Assembly: GCA_017624115.1 (NCBI GenBank)
Contig: JAGANQ010000064.1
Location: 1 to 44,747, forward strand
Origin: Lachnospiraceae bacterium
Lineage (GTDB): Bacteria; Bacillota; Clostridia; Lachnospirales; Lachnospiraceae
Direction of reading: 5' to 3'
Length of the DNA: 44,747 nucleotides
Shown here: positions 26,140 through 34,549 of the stretch, piece after piece
Numbering within the stretch: position 1 is the stretch's first letter
How the letters are laid out: each line of letters starts with the position of its first letter
Program-made: the position numbers and the translations under genes
Notes under the pieces: generated by a model
Database searches by the model: none
The model's input: the letters and a program-made list of their open reading frames with translations, nothing else
What the model was told of the DNA's origin: nothing

Positions 26140-27934
26140 TCAGAAATATTTATTTGAACGCAATAGATATTATCCCGGAAAGATGCTGACTTGTGCAGAT
26201 TTTCAGGCGGAACAGGGATATTTTGACAGTAAGAGAAGATTCATCAATACCATGATGTTTGGATCTGGAGTTGTCTGTGGACTGGGTGTCTATAGTCTGG
26301 ATGATTTGTCTGTATTTGTGGAAAGTGGAGTAGCGATTGATGGTCTGGGCAGAGAAATTGTTGTGGAGAATTCCGTAGTGAAAAAGCTTTCTGCGCTGGA
26401 AGGCTTTGAAAGTCTCAGCAGTGACCGTGCAAGTCTGTGCCTGAAGTACAGGGAAGAGGAGATTCATCCGGTTTATGCAGTAAATAAGCAGAATAAAGGG
26501 GATGAATATGAATATAATCGTATTAGTGAGGGGTATGATTTATTTCTCGTTGATACAGATATGGTAGATAATATCTTTTCCATGGAAAATGAGTTCTTAA
26601 GCCGGGCTGTTCTGTTGAATGCAGGTGGATACCGGGTGGAGCTGGAGCTTCCGTCTACAGCCTGTCAGGGCATGTATATGAAATGTCAGGTATGTGTATC
26701 AAAAACAGAGGGAAAGGTGCAGACACTTTCTTATGAGAGCGCTCTTCAGATGCCGGCATTTACTGCACTGGATGGAAGCCATGAATTAAAAATCCAGCTT
26801 CTTGACATCAGACTGGAAGAGGGAGAACGTCTTACCCAGGAATACTGGATTAAGGCACAGAATCTGGAAAATGCAGATACAGGCGTGATGCTGCAGAGCG
26901 GATCTGTAAAGGCATATCTGGATGGAACGAAAGTGGAAGCTGAGGAAGAGCTGTCTATTAAAGTAGCAATTGCAGACATTCAGCCGAGAAAGCTGATAGA
27001 TGAAGAAATCGGAAAGCTTAATCTGGAAATGCGCAATATGAGCGGAGTCTGTGAATATATCCGTCTGGCTGATCTGGTGTTGGTTAAAACAGAGACAACT
27101 TACATTATAGAGAAGGTCACAGAACGAAATATTAAGAAATATATTGAGACACCGGCAGAAGAATTGATTCGCAATGAATATCTGGAATATTTCAGACTGC
27201 CGGATATGTTCCGGACAGACAGCACTGACAGAGGAATGAACATACAGCCGATGGATTCGTCAGGCCGTACAGCCCGTTTTCCACAGATTGCCACGGGAAC
27301 ATTGGAAATTCCTGTAGGCGGGCGTGTGAGGAAGGGAGATATTCGTTATTCCGGCGAGGTGATGCATGGACTGGGAAGCGGCAATGTCTATGTGGAGGTT
27401 GGATATGAATATCTGGAAGAGGACAGAGCAGCCGGAGCGAATATCAGAAGCACGGTTTATGGAAATCCTGATTTATTTAAAAGCAGTGCATCGAAAATGT
27501 CTAATGTAGAAACTGCAGTTAAAGTATTAAATGATAAGGGAAGCTTTATTGTGGCGGCACGTTTTTCAAAGGATGTAGATTACCTGGTGTTAAATTACCG
27601 GTGGGTAGCAATACGGTTCCAGACCGGAGATGACGGCAGGGATATGAAAGAAAATGCGGAGAAAAAAATTACTGCAAAGACACCTACGATAGTACTTGGA
27701 ACAAAAGAAAGCTATTATTTTGATGTTGAATTCCACAATATGGAGAAAATGAGTGTTGGTTATGAGGTTACAGAAAATGAAGGCGGGGAAATTACCGCAG
27801 ACGGTGTTTATACAGCCCCAGGAAAAGAAGGTGTGTTCGAAATCCGTATTTTCTGTCTGGAGAATCCGTTAATCTGTACCTATGCGTATGCTATCGTAAA
27901 AAAGAAGGAACAGAGCGAAGCGATAAAAGAGTAA
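26129..27934 (+). CDS. CIS-associated 601-residue protein (conserved N-terminal NRYYPGKMLTCADF motif)
   Basis: 601 residues, no signal peptide. The N terminus NRYYPGKMLTCADFQAEQGYF followed by RRFINTMMFGSGVVCGLGVY is the hallmark of proteins encoded beside contractile-tail (eCIS) genes in many bacteria; their function is unknown and may be baseplate- or surface-linked. The middle part has mixed alpha/beta character with RFPQIATGTLEIPVGGRV. The C terminus (about 510-590) forms an Ig-like domain with the typical GGEITADGVYTAPGKEG turn. GTG at 26129 is chosen because the conserved motif begins about ten residues later and no ATG precedes it; the gene overlaps the previous stop by 11 bases. Confidence 0.75.
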   Translation: MKGNQKYLFERNRYYPGKMLTCADFQAEQGYFDSKRRFINTMMFGSGVVCGLGVYSLDDLSVFVESGVAIDGLGREIVVENSVVKKLSALEGFESLSSDRASLCLKYREEEIHPVYAVNKQNKGDEYEYNRISEGYDLFLVDTDMVDNIFSMENEFLSRAVLLNAGGYRVELELPSTACQGMYMKCQVCVSKTEGKVQTLSYESALQMPAFTALDGSHELKIQLLDIRLEEGERLTQEYWIKAQNLENADTGVMLQSGSVKAYLDGTKVEAEEELSIKVAIADIQPRKLIDEEIGKLNLEMRNMSGVCEYIRLADLVLVKTETTYIIEKVTERNIKKYIETPAEELIRNEYLEYFRLPDMFRTDSTDRGMNIQPMDSSGRTARFPQIATGTLEIPVGGRVRKGDIRYSGEVMHGLGSGNVYVEVGYEYLEEDRAAGANIRSTVYGNPDLFKSSASKMSNVETAVKVLNDKGSFIVAARFSKDVDYLVLNYRWVAIRFQTGDDGRDMKENAEKKITAKTPTIVLGTKESYYFDVEFHNMEKMSVGYEVTENEGGEITADGVYTAPGKEGVFEIRIFCLENPLICTYAYAIVKKKEQSEAIKE

Positions 27935-27952
27935 AAGCAGCCGGAGGTCAAT

Positions 27953-28798
27953 ATGGTATATAAATCAGGCAGATTAGAGCTAGTGAGTATCAGAGAGGTA
28001 TTCTGCAGTTCTGTGAATGATGTAGTAATATGCAAAGACAGAAATGCAGTGCCGGAGATATATTATACTCTTTTAATTATTAAAGAGCATGAGGTGGCAA
28101 AACGGCTTCTGCAAATTTATGAGAGCGCGGGGCCGGAATGCAGGAAAAGCTATATAGAGTGCTTTGCTTCGGGGCAGCAGTTTTACATGGTTTTTCCCTA
28201 TCAGAAGGAACGTCCGTTGGAAAGTTTCTATATGGAAACAGAGTATTCTCTGAATACTTGTGAAGCAATCTGCATGAATCTTATTGTACAGTGCATTGCA
28301 GCCAGACTTCCGTATCCGCTGCTGTATCTGGTGCTGACACAGAAGCAGATACATATAGCGGCTGATAATACAATTTATTTCAGTTATCAGTTCCATTTGG
28401 ACGAGTTGGATGAAAGCAGAACGGAAGCACATTGTGCCAGTGTATGTGCGATGATGATGATATCTCTTCTGGAAAAAAAGTCTGCTGGAAAGCTTGTCAG
28501 CTACCAGCTGTTAAAGAAAAAGGGGATGCATGGTGATTACGGTACATTGACGGATTTGTATCGTGATGCACGTATGTCAGCATTGCGTGAAGAGAATGTC
28601 GGTATTCTGGGAAATGGGAAGCGGCTTTTTAAAAAGTATCAGCATATAGTACTTAAGCTATTGCTTGTGATATGTATAGCAATGGGAATTACGGCACTTA
28701 TTATGATATTGTCTCAACTGGTATTAGGAGATATTCCATTGATGAGAATCTTTGTGAATACTTTTAAGAAAATTGGTACGGAGTCACTTTTACAATAG
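27953..28798 (+). CDS. Tail-anchored protein with degenerate kinase-like domain
   Basis: 281 residues. Residues 1-215 read like a worn protein-kinase fold: an early strand pair with LLIIKEHEVAKRLL in the place of the Lys-bearing strand, a hinge-like FYMVFPYQKERPLESFY, a helix, then YLVLTQKQIHIAADNTIYFSYQF where kinases carry the catalytic loop and DFG. The catalytic Asp/Asn and DFG are not recognisable, so it would be a pseudokinase. A single membrane helix lies at about 230-250, followed by a short external tail. The shape recalls EssB/YukC of type VII secretion, but I see no sequence proof. GGAGG precedes ATG 27953. Kinase likeness is a judgement by eye. Confidence 0.5.
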   Translation: MVYKSGRLELVSIREVFCSSVNDVVICKDRNAVPEIYYTLLIIKEHEVAKRLLQIYESAGPECRKSYIECFASGQQFYMVFPYQKERPLESFYMETEYSLNTCEAICMNLIVQCIAARLPYPLLYLVLTQKQIHIAADNTIYFSYQFHLDELDESRTEAHCASVCAMMMISLLEKKSAGKLVSYQLLKKKGMHGDYGTLTDLYRDARMSALREENVGILGNGKRLFKKYQHIVLKLLLVICIAMGITALIMILSQLVLGDIPLMRIFVNTFKKIGTESLLQ

Positions 28799-28821
28799 GC
28801 AAAGGCAAAGGATTGAAAAGT

Positions 28822-31251
28822 ATGAAAAAGTTTTTAATTGGGATAATCTGTATAGGTTTTATCGTATTTCTGGGAGTGACGGCAAAGCAGACGTTGGACT
28901 TTCTGCCGGATGAAGAGCAGGCAATCTGTGTGGAAGGAGAAGACGGAGCATGGATTATAGCCGAAAGGCGCGGACTGGACAGCTACCTTTACCAGATGGA
29001 TGAAAACGGAAAAATAACGCGTTTTTATGCGTTGGAACAGCTCCTTCCACAATATCAGGTGCTGGATATCTGCGTGTCAGACAGCTATATTTATCTGGTA
29101 TGTCAGGGGAATACAGCGCAGGATGATGAGAGTTACAGTCTGGTAAGACTGGATGCGGCTTTTAATCCTGATTTTGTATATGAGTGTGCTGAATTTAGTG
29201 CTAAGGACCATTTATCCAGTCTGTATGTAGAAAATAATTACGCATATCTTACCTTCCTGTCTCAATACAGAGATAAGGCAATGGTCTATTCGATGAACCT
29301 TAAGGAAGCTGATAAGGTATGGAAACCGGTGCTTATGCGGGAAGCCGGGGAGAACAGAACCTATACAGAGGCAGTGTACCGGGAAGGACGTCTTGAGGTC
29401 TGCCTGGATGATGGTACATGGGGAAGCTATGAAAAGAAGCAGTTTGAGGAAATCAGAGAAGAAGATGTCCTGGGTAAGTATAATACAGAGGCATTTTCCG
29501 GTGAGAAGCTTTCCGCAAATCTGTCTGTCTATATGGAGTTTATGTCGCAGATTTTATACAGGAATTTTATGTGTTATCTGCTGTTTATAGCTTTGTTTGG
29601 CTTACCGATGCTTGGAATTATTAACAGGCACTCCTATGCGTTGCAGCGGTTTTCAGTGATGGAGATGGTACTGATTGCTGTTCTTTTGCTTGGAACATGC
29701 TTCAGCTTTTGGCAGATCAAGGAAAACAGGCAGGCGGATCGTATGAAATATGCCCGTTCTTATATAACACTTCTGGAGACAGAGCTGGGAGACTATTCAG
29801 CTTCCCTGTCTCAGGAGAATTTGTATGAAACGGAGCAGTATAGCAGGATACATAGTGCATTGATGACCTATATGGAGCAGGAAGGAAACCAGAATTATAT
29901 TTCCGGGGCGGATATTCTCTCATGGCAGGGAGAAGAACCATATGTGGTTGTATCTGCTTTACATAGTGCAGGACAAAAGTCATCCGATATTTATGGAAGA
30001 GAGTTTGAGACACGGCTGCTTGAGGTGAAACAGAAGGGCGGTGAGATGTCGGGAGTACAGACAGTGGCAGGAGAGGAATGCGGAATATTTGTTATTTCTG
30101 CCAGAGATAAGGTCATCGCGGATTACGCACTGGTTGTAACAGTACCTCTTAGCGAACTGGAGCAGTATGAGATAGAGTATCGGAATCAGCTCGTGCGGTT
30201 TGCAGTTGCAGTATTTTTTGTGGGGACGGTGCTTCTGGCAGGAATTACGTGGATTTTGTCAGCATCCATGCAGCGTTTTTCAAAAACAATGGAGGCTGTG
30301 GCAAGAGGAGAGCGTTCTTTCCAAAAACCCAGTGTTGACAGTGATGAGATGAACCTTATGTGGAATTCACTGTCGGAAATCAATAAAAATGTAGAACAGG
30401 TGGAATATACAAGATTTAAAATATATCAGGCGTATTCACGTTTTGCGCCGCAGCAGATAGAAACAATTCTTGGCAGGGATTCTATTGTGGATGTGCGCCC
30501 GGGAGATTTTAAGATGATTGATGCAATGCTTGGAATTATCAGCCTGGACGAAATGGAGCATGTACCGGTGCAGGAATATCAGGAGCGTATTAACAGCCGT
30601 ATGCAGGACATTGCCTGTGTCGGAAATGAGCAGAAGGGAATATTGGTTGATGCAGACAGCAGACTGACGAATATGAAGCTTTTGTTTATAGAAAAGCCGG
30701 AGCAGGCGGTTACCTTTGGTATAGATGTTATGCACACTCTGGAGAGTAAAAATTCCAGAGAAGCAGAAGCGGCAGCGTTTCTTCTGCATAAATCTGAATA
30801 TGTATATGGAGTATCTGGCACAGAACAGGAGCCGGTTACTTATCTTACATCAGAAGATATGTGTGGACTGCAGGAGTATGTAAAGAAGCTGAGACAGCAT
30901 GGTATCAGAATGACAGTGACGGAAACAGTGCTTCCATATCTGGACAGCAGGACAGCGATTCGTTACATTGGCTTTTGGCAGCAGGGGCAGGAAAACACAC
31001 TGAAGCTTTATGAGGTGCTGGATGCCTATGGAGAAAAAGAGCGCAGATGCAGAATGGAGCATGATGTATTGTTCCAGAAAGCAATAGAGCTGTACTACAA
31101 GAATGATTTTTACCTTGCAAGAAATACCTTTACTGAAATTGTTAAAAGTGCTCCTTCGGATCAGGTTGCCAAATGGTATTTGTTCACCTGCGAGAATCAT
31201 CTGAATGAGACATATAATGAGAATATACAATATGGATTGTTCGCTGAATAA
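28822..31251 (+). CDS. Membrane sensor with degenerate class III cyclase domain and TPR tail
   Basis: 809 residues. N-terminal anchor (about 4-20), an extracytoplasmic propeller-like region (30-210), membrane helices near 246-266 and 279-297, a Cache-like domain (300-455), a helix at about 457-480, a HAMP-like segment, then a class III nucleotide-cyclase-like domain (about 535-735). The family start AYSRFAPQQIETILGRDSIVDV and end YIGFWQQGQENTLKLYEVL are clear, but the metal-binding Asp expected after the first strand (usually FSDIR) is replaced by IISLDEME, so cyclase activity is doubtful. A TPR-like helix pair closes the protein (745-795). ATG 28822 is preferred over TTG 28813 because AAAGG is better spaced from it. 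Confidence 0.75.
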   Translation: MKKFLIGIICIGFIVFLGVTAKQTLDFLPDEEQAICVEGEDGAWIIAERRGLDSYLYQMDENGKITRFYALEQLLPQYQVLDICVSDSYIYLVCQGNTAQDDESYSLVRLDAAFNPDFVYECAEFSAKDHLSSLYVENNYAYLTFLSQYRDKAMVYSMNLKEADKVWKPVLMREAGENRTYTEAVYREGRLEVCLDDGTWGSYEKKQFEEIREEDVLGKYNTEAFSGEKLSANLSVYMEFMSQILYRNFMCYLLFIALFGLPMLGIINRHSYALQRFSVMEMVLIAVLLLGTCFSFWQIKENRQADRMKYARSYITLLETELGDYSASLSQENLYETEQYSRIHSALMTYMEQEGNQNYISGADILSWQGEEPYVVVSALHSAGQKSSDIYGREFETRLLEVKQKGGEMSGVQTVAGEECGIFVISARDKVIADYALVVTVPLSELEQYEIEYRNQLVRFAVAVFFVGTVLLAGITWILSASMQRFSKTMEAVARGERSFQKPSVDSDEMNLMWNSLSEINKNVEQVEYTRFKIYQAYSRFAPQQIETILGRDSIVDVRPGDFKMIDAMLGIISLDEMEHVPVQEYQERINSRMQDIACVGNEQKGILVDADSRLTNMKLLFIEKPEQAVTFGIDVMHTLESKNSREAEAAAFLLHKSEYVYGVSGTEQEPVTYLTSEDMCGLQEYVKKLRQHGIRMTVTETVLPYLDSRTAIRYIGFWQQGQENTLKLYEVLDAYGEKERRCRMEHDVLFQKAIELYYKNDFYLARNTFTEIVKSAPSDQVAKWYLFTCENHLNETYNENIQYGLFAE

Positions 31252-31263
31252 TGGAGGCTGTAC

Positions 31264-32487
31264 ATGAATAATCTTTTCTCTACGTTGTTAAATGTAGTAA
31301 AAGCAAAGCTGGTACCTGTATGGACAAAACTGAAGCTGTTTTGCAACGCCAGTTATCTGAAAACGCAGGTATTTAACAAAATAAGATCTTTCTTTTCCTC
31401 CATGCTGAATGTAAAGCCACGGAATAAAAATGATTATTATCCGTTTTTACTATGGCTGGTAAGCAAACGGCTGGCTTTGGCAGTAGTGATGGTGCTTGGG
31501 ATTCTGGGTGCGTATTACATTTTTTGTGTCAATCCGCCGGCTGCGTTTCTGGCGGGAGAGGATGGGATACGAACCTATGACTATGATGCTCTGCCGCTGC
31601 GCTTTATTTCCGGTAAGGTAAGGATTAAGGCGAAGTCGGGATATATTGCATATGAAGGTGAAGTAGAAAAGGGAAGAGCAAAAGGGCAGGGAATTCTGTA
31701 TGACAGTGAACAGAATATAGTTTATACAGGCATGTTTGAGAACAGCATGTATAATGGACGCGGAAAGCTTTTCTATGCAGGAGGGCAGCTGCGGTATGAG
31801 GGAGAATTTACAGATAATGAGTATGAGGGAGAGGGAAAGCTGTACAGGCAGAACGGAACGCTGGAATATGACGGTGTTTTTCTGAATGGGAATAAATCAG
31901 GAAGCGGAACGCTGTATGACAGCGGAAGCAATATGATATATAATGGAACCTTTTCCAATGATTCAATTCTGTATAGTGAGCTTCTGGGAAAATCCACTGC
32001 GGATGTAGCTTCCATATACATGGGTGAGCGTACAGCATATTATGATGACACGGCTTTTGCCGCAGCATTAAAGGATATAGGAGTATTATATCAGACGGAA
32101 CAGAAGGATACACTTAAGGAAGAAAGTACTGTACAAAAGGTATTTGTATGGGAAAATTCCGTTCCGATAGGAGAAAAGCGTTACACAAGGGTAACAGAGC
32201 TTGAAGCGTATATGGGACAGCCGGTCTATGAGGGTAATACCTATATCACAATGCCGGAGGCGGTCTGTCTGGAATATCTGCAGCAGAAGGGAATAACACT
32301 GTTAGATACGGCAGGATTGGAAAAAAAATCCTTATATGATGATGTAGTTCAGATTGAGGATTATGAAAAGGATTATATGCTTTATCTGTATACTTATGAG
32401 TATGAAGGGTTATTATATACCTTTTACTGTAAATCCAGATACGGGGAATTTGCAATGTATAGTATCGAGAGGGCAGAAACGAGGTAA
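31264..32487 (+). CDS. Membrane-anchored MORN-repeat protein
   Basis: 407 residues. A cytoplasmic N-terminal stretch of about 65 residues rich in Lys and Phe is followed by one membrane helix (about 70-88), then about five MORN repeats at 129-235 (units such as YEGEVEKGRAKGQG, YTGMFENSMYNGRG, YEGEFTDNEYEGEG, YDGVFLNGNKSGSG), and a C-terminal domain of about 165 residues with no known motif. MORN repeats usually bind proteins or lipids; here they would face outside. The gene is three bases before the TolC-like gene and follows the cyclase-like sensor by 12, with GGAGG at its start. Role inferred as an envelope scaffold. Confidence 0.8.
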   Translation: MNNLFSTLLNVVKAKLVPVWTKLKLFCNASYLKTQVFNKIRSFFSSMLNVKPRNKNDYYPFLLWLVSKRLALAVVMVLGILGAYYIFCVNPPAAFLAGEDGIRTYDYDALPLRFISGKVRIKAKSGYIAYEGEVEKGRAKGQGILYDSEQNIVYTGMFENSMYNGRGKLFYAGGQLRYEGEFTDNEYEGEGKLYRQNGTLEYDGVFLNGNKSGSGTLYDSGSNMIYNGTFSNDSILYSELLGKSTADVASIYMGERTAYYDDTAFAAALKDIGVLYQTEQKDTLKEESTVQKVFVWENSVPIGEKRYTRVTELEAYMGQPVYEGNTYITMPEAVCLEYLQQKGITLLDTAGLEKKSLYDDVVQIEDYEKDYMLYLYTYEYEGLLYTFYCKSRYGEFAMYSIERAETR

Positions 32488-32489
32488 GG

Positions 32490-34538
32490 ATGAGAGGATT
32501 TTTCAAAAAGTGCATCTTGATAGGATTATGTATGATTCTGTTTCTGATTCCTGTAATGGAAGTGATACAGCCGGGGGCATATCGCGTTCAGGCAGAAAGA
32601 GTATTGCTTTTGTCGCAGGCAAAGGTTCTGGCATTGTCAAACAGCCGGGATTATAAGAGGACGAAAAGTAAAATTGCTTTGAAACAGGTGAAATACACAG
32701 AGGCAGTAAAATCAATTCAGCTGAAAAAGAAGAATATGTCTACCTTCCGCTGGACGCCGCTTTTGTCATTTAAATTTCCTACTAAGGCAGATTTGGCTGA
32801 TGAATATGAGTTTACATATAAGCCGTTGCAGATTCAGTCTGAGATTTCAAATCTGCAGCATCAGCTCTCGGATCAGGTTTACGAGGTGTATGAGAAGGTA
32901 TCAAATCTGTATACGCAGATATACACTGCGCAGGAAAGGCTTGCATTTGAACAGGAGCAGCTTCAGAATATGGAGAAGGTATTGAATAAAAACAGGACAA
33001 GACTTTTATTTGGAGAAGCAAGCCAGAATGATATTGACACCATGGAAAAATCAATTTCGACTCTCACAAAGAAGATTGCGTCTGATATGAGAGCATTTGA
33101 GACGGCAAAGCAGGAGCTTTCAGACCTGATTAAGCTGGATGTGACAACAGGGTATACATTTGTCAGTCCTTATCAGGATTTTCAGGTAACACGAAGCAAC
33201 CTTGATTCGCTGGTGAATTATACACTGGAACGCAGCCAGACCTACTATGAGGCAAAGATGAGCACACAGATGGCGCTGATTTCATTGGATACAAATTACA
33301 ATCTGATGTACTCCCAGTATGGAAGTAAGATGAACAGGATTTCCAATTTCATCAGACAGGCAAAAACAGGAGCAGATTTGGACACAGATGCTTTCAAGGC
33401 AGCTTATGATAACCTGCTTTATGATGTTGACAGTCCATGGCAGGGAAAAAAAAGGATTTTGTTTATCCGTATTCCAAGGGAATGGTTTAAAGGAGAGATT
33501 GACGGTGTACGGTATGTGGAGGATGAACCATATGCCCTGTATACGGCAGCTCTTGATTATCAGGAGGCTCTGAAGGATCAGGAGGATACCCGGAAGGAAC
33601 TGGAGAAAGAAGTGCGTGACAGCTTTGAAGCACTTGTTACAGCAAGAAATGCCTATCTGTCGCTTGAAGAGCAGGTGAAGACTTCCAGAGAAAATCTGGA
33701 TAAGGCAGGCTATCTGAATTCTCTGGGAGAAATGACCTATGAGGAATACAAATCTGCTGAGGATGAGTACAGCGAGTATCAGATGGATGCTCTGGATAGC
33801 CTGGATTTCTATACACAGTCGTTGTATTCCTTTGACAGACTGACCTGTGGGGGAATTACTTCCCTGATGCAGGGAGATTCGCTGGAGCTTGATGCGGTTT
33901 CCGGGGGCATGAGCTATGTGGTCGAGGATATGGTGGATGGTGCCTATTATTACATTCAGTCGAAGGTAGAGGATAATGTGTTTGAAATGGGGATTTATCT
34001 GCCGGAGGATTACGAAATAGAGGTTACTGCCTTTGAACTGTGGTGTGATGGGGTACAAATTGGTGAAAGAACAGCTGTAGGGAAAACACTCAGGCATCTG
34101 ACGCTTTCCCTTGAAAGTGTAGAAAAGGTATTTATCCGTCTGTACAACGAGGACAAATTTGTAGATGACTGTGATATTGATCCACAGGAGTACAGAGGAA
34201 AGCTGTCTGTAACAGGCAGCTACCGTGTAGAGAAAAAAGAAGGAAAAAGAACGGTTGCAGAATACAGGTACACTACAAATGCTGTGACAGGACTGGTGAC
34301 ATTGACCCTGGATCAGTATGAGGCAGAAGGAATTGCTTATTATAAGATAAAAAATGAAGCAGGAGAGTACCTTGTTTCAGAAGAGCTGACAGCAGCATCA
34401 AAGCCATTTTCATATCTGTCCATGCTGCTGGCAGATTTAAAGAATGTAACAGTTGAACTTTATGACGAGCAGAAAAACCTGTTGTATGAAGGATATTTTG
34501 ATACAGACACTATGACAGTATATACACAGACGGAATAG
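32490..34538 (+). CDS. Secreted TolC-like coiled-coil protein
   Basis: 682 residues with a signal peptide (basic start, hydrophobic 8-22, probable cleavage near 34). Two long helical hairpin regions, about 110-215 and 345-450, have the pattern of outer-membrane efflux (TolC/OEP) proteins: paired helices with VYEVYEKVSNLYTQIYTAQ, then LLFGEASQNDIDTMEKSI and a matching GEMTYEEYKSAEDEY in the second half. The internal duplication is typical of TolC. Residues about 455-682 form a beta-rich extension. A monoderm bacterium has no outer membrane, so this protein probably forms or lines a cell-wall-spanning tube or spacer. Start supported by the AAGG just before ATG 32490. Confidence 0.7.
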   Translation: MRGFFKKCILIGLCMILFLIPVMEVIQPGAYRVQAERVLLLSQAKVLALSNSRDYKRTKSKIALKQVKYTEAVKSIQLKKKNMSTFRWTPLLSFKFPTKADLADEYEFTYKPLQIQSEISNLQHQLSDQVYEVYEKVSNLYTQIYTAQERLAFEQEQLQNMEKVLNKNRTRLLFGEASQNDIDTMEKSISTLTKKIASDMRAFETAKQELSDLIKLDVTTGYTFVSPYQDFQVTRSNLDSLVNYTLERSQTYYEAKMSTQMALISLDTNYNLMYSQYGSKMNRISNFIRQAKTGADLDTDAFKAAYDNLLYDVDSPWQGKKRILFIRIPREWFKGEIDGVRYVEDEPYALYTAALDYQEALKDQEDTRKELEKEVRDSFEALVTARNAYLSLEEQVKTSRENLDKAGYLNSLGEMTYEEYKSAEDEYSEYQMDALDSLDFYTQSLYSFDRLTCGGITSLMQGDSLELDAVSGGMSYVVEDMVDGAYYYIQSKVEDNVFEMGIYLPEDYEIEVTAFELWCDGVQIGERTAVGKTLRHLTLSLESVEKVFIRLYNEDKFVDDCDIDPQEYRGKLSVTGSYRVEKKEGKRTVAEYRYTTNAVTGLVTLTLDQYEAEGIAYYKIKNEAGEYLVSEELTAASKPFSYLSMLLADLKNVTVELYDEQKNLLYEGYFDTDTMTVYTQTE

Positions 34539-34549
34539 GAGGAAGAAAA

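Noticed and set aside
28813..28821. TTG start for the cyclase-like sensor
   Set aside because: Spacing from AAAGG would be only about two bases; ATG 28822 is better placed and gives a normal membrane-anchor start.
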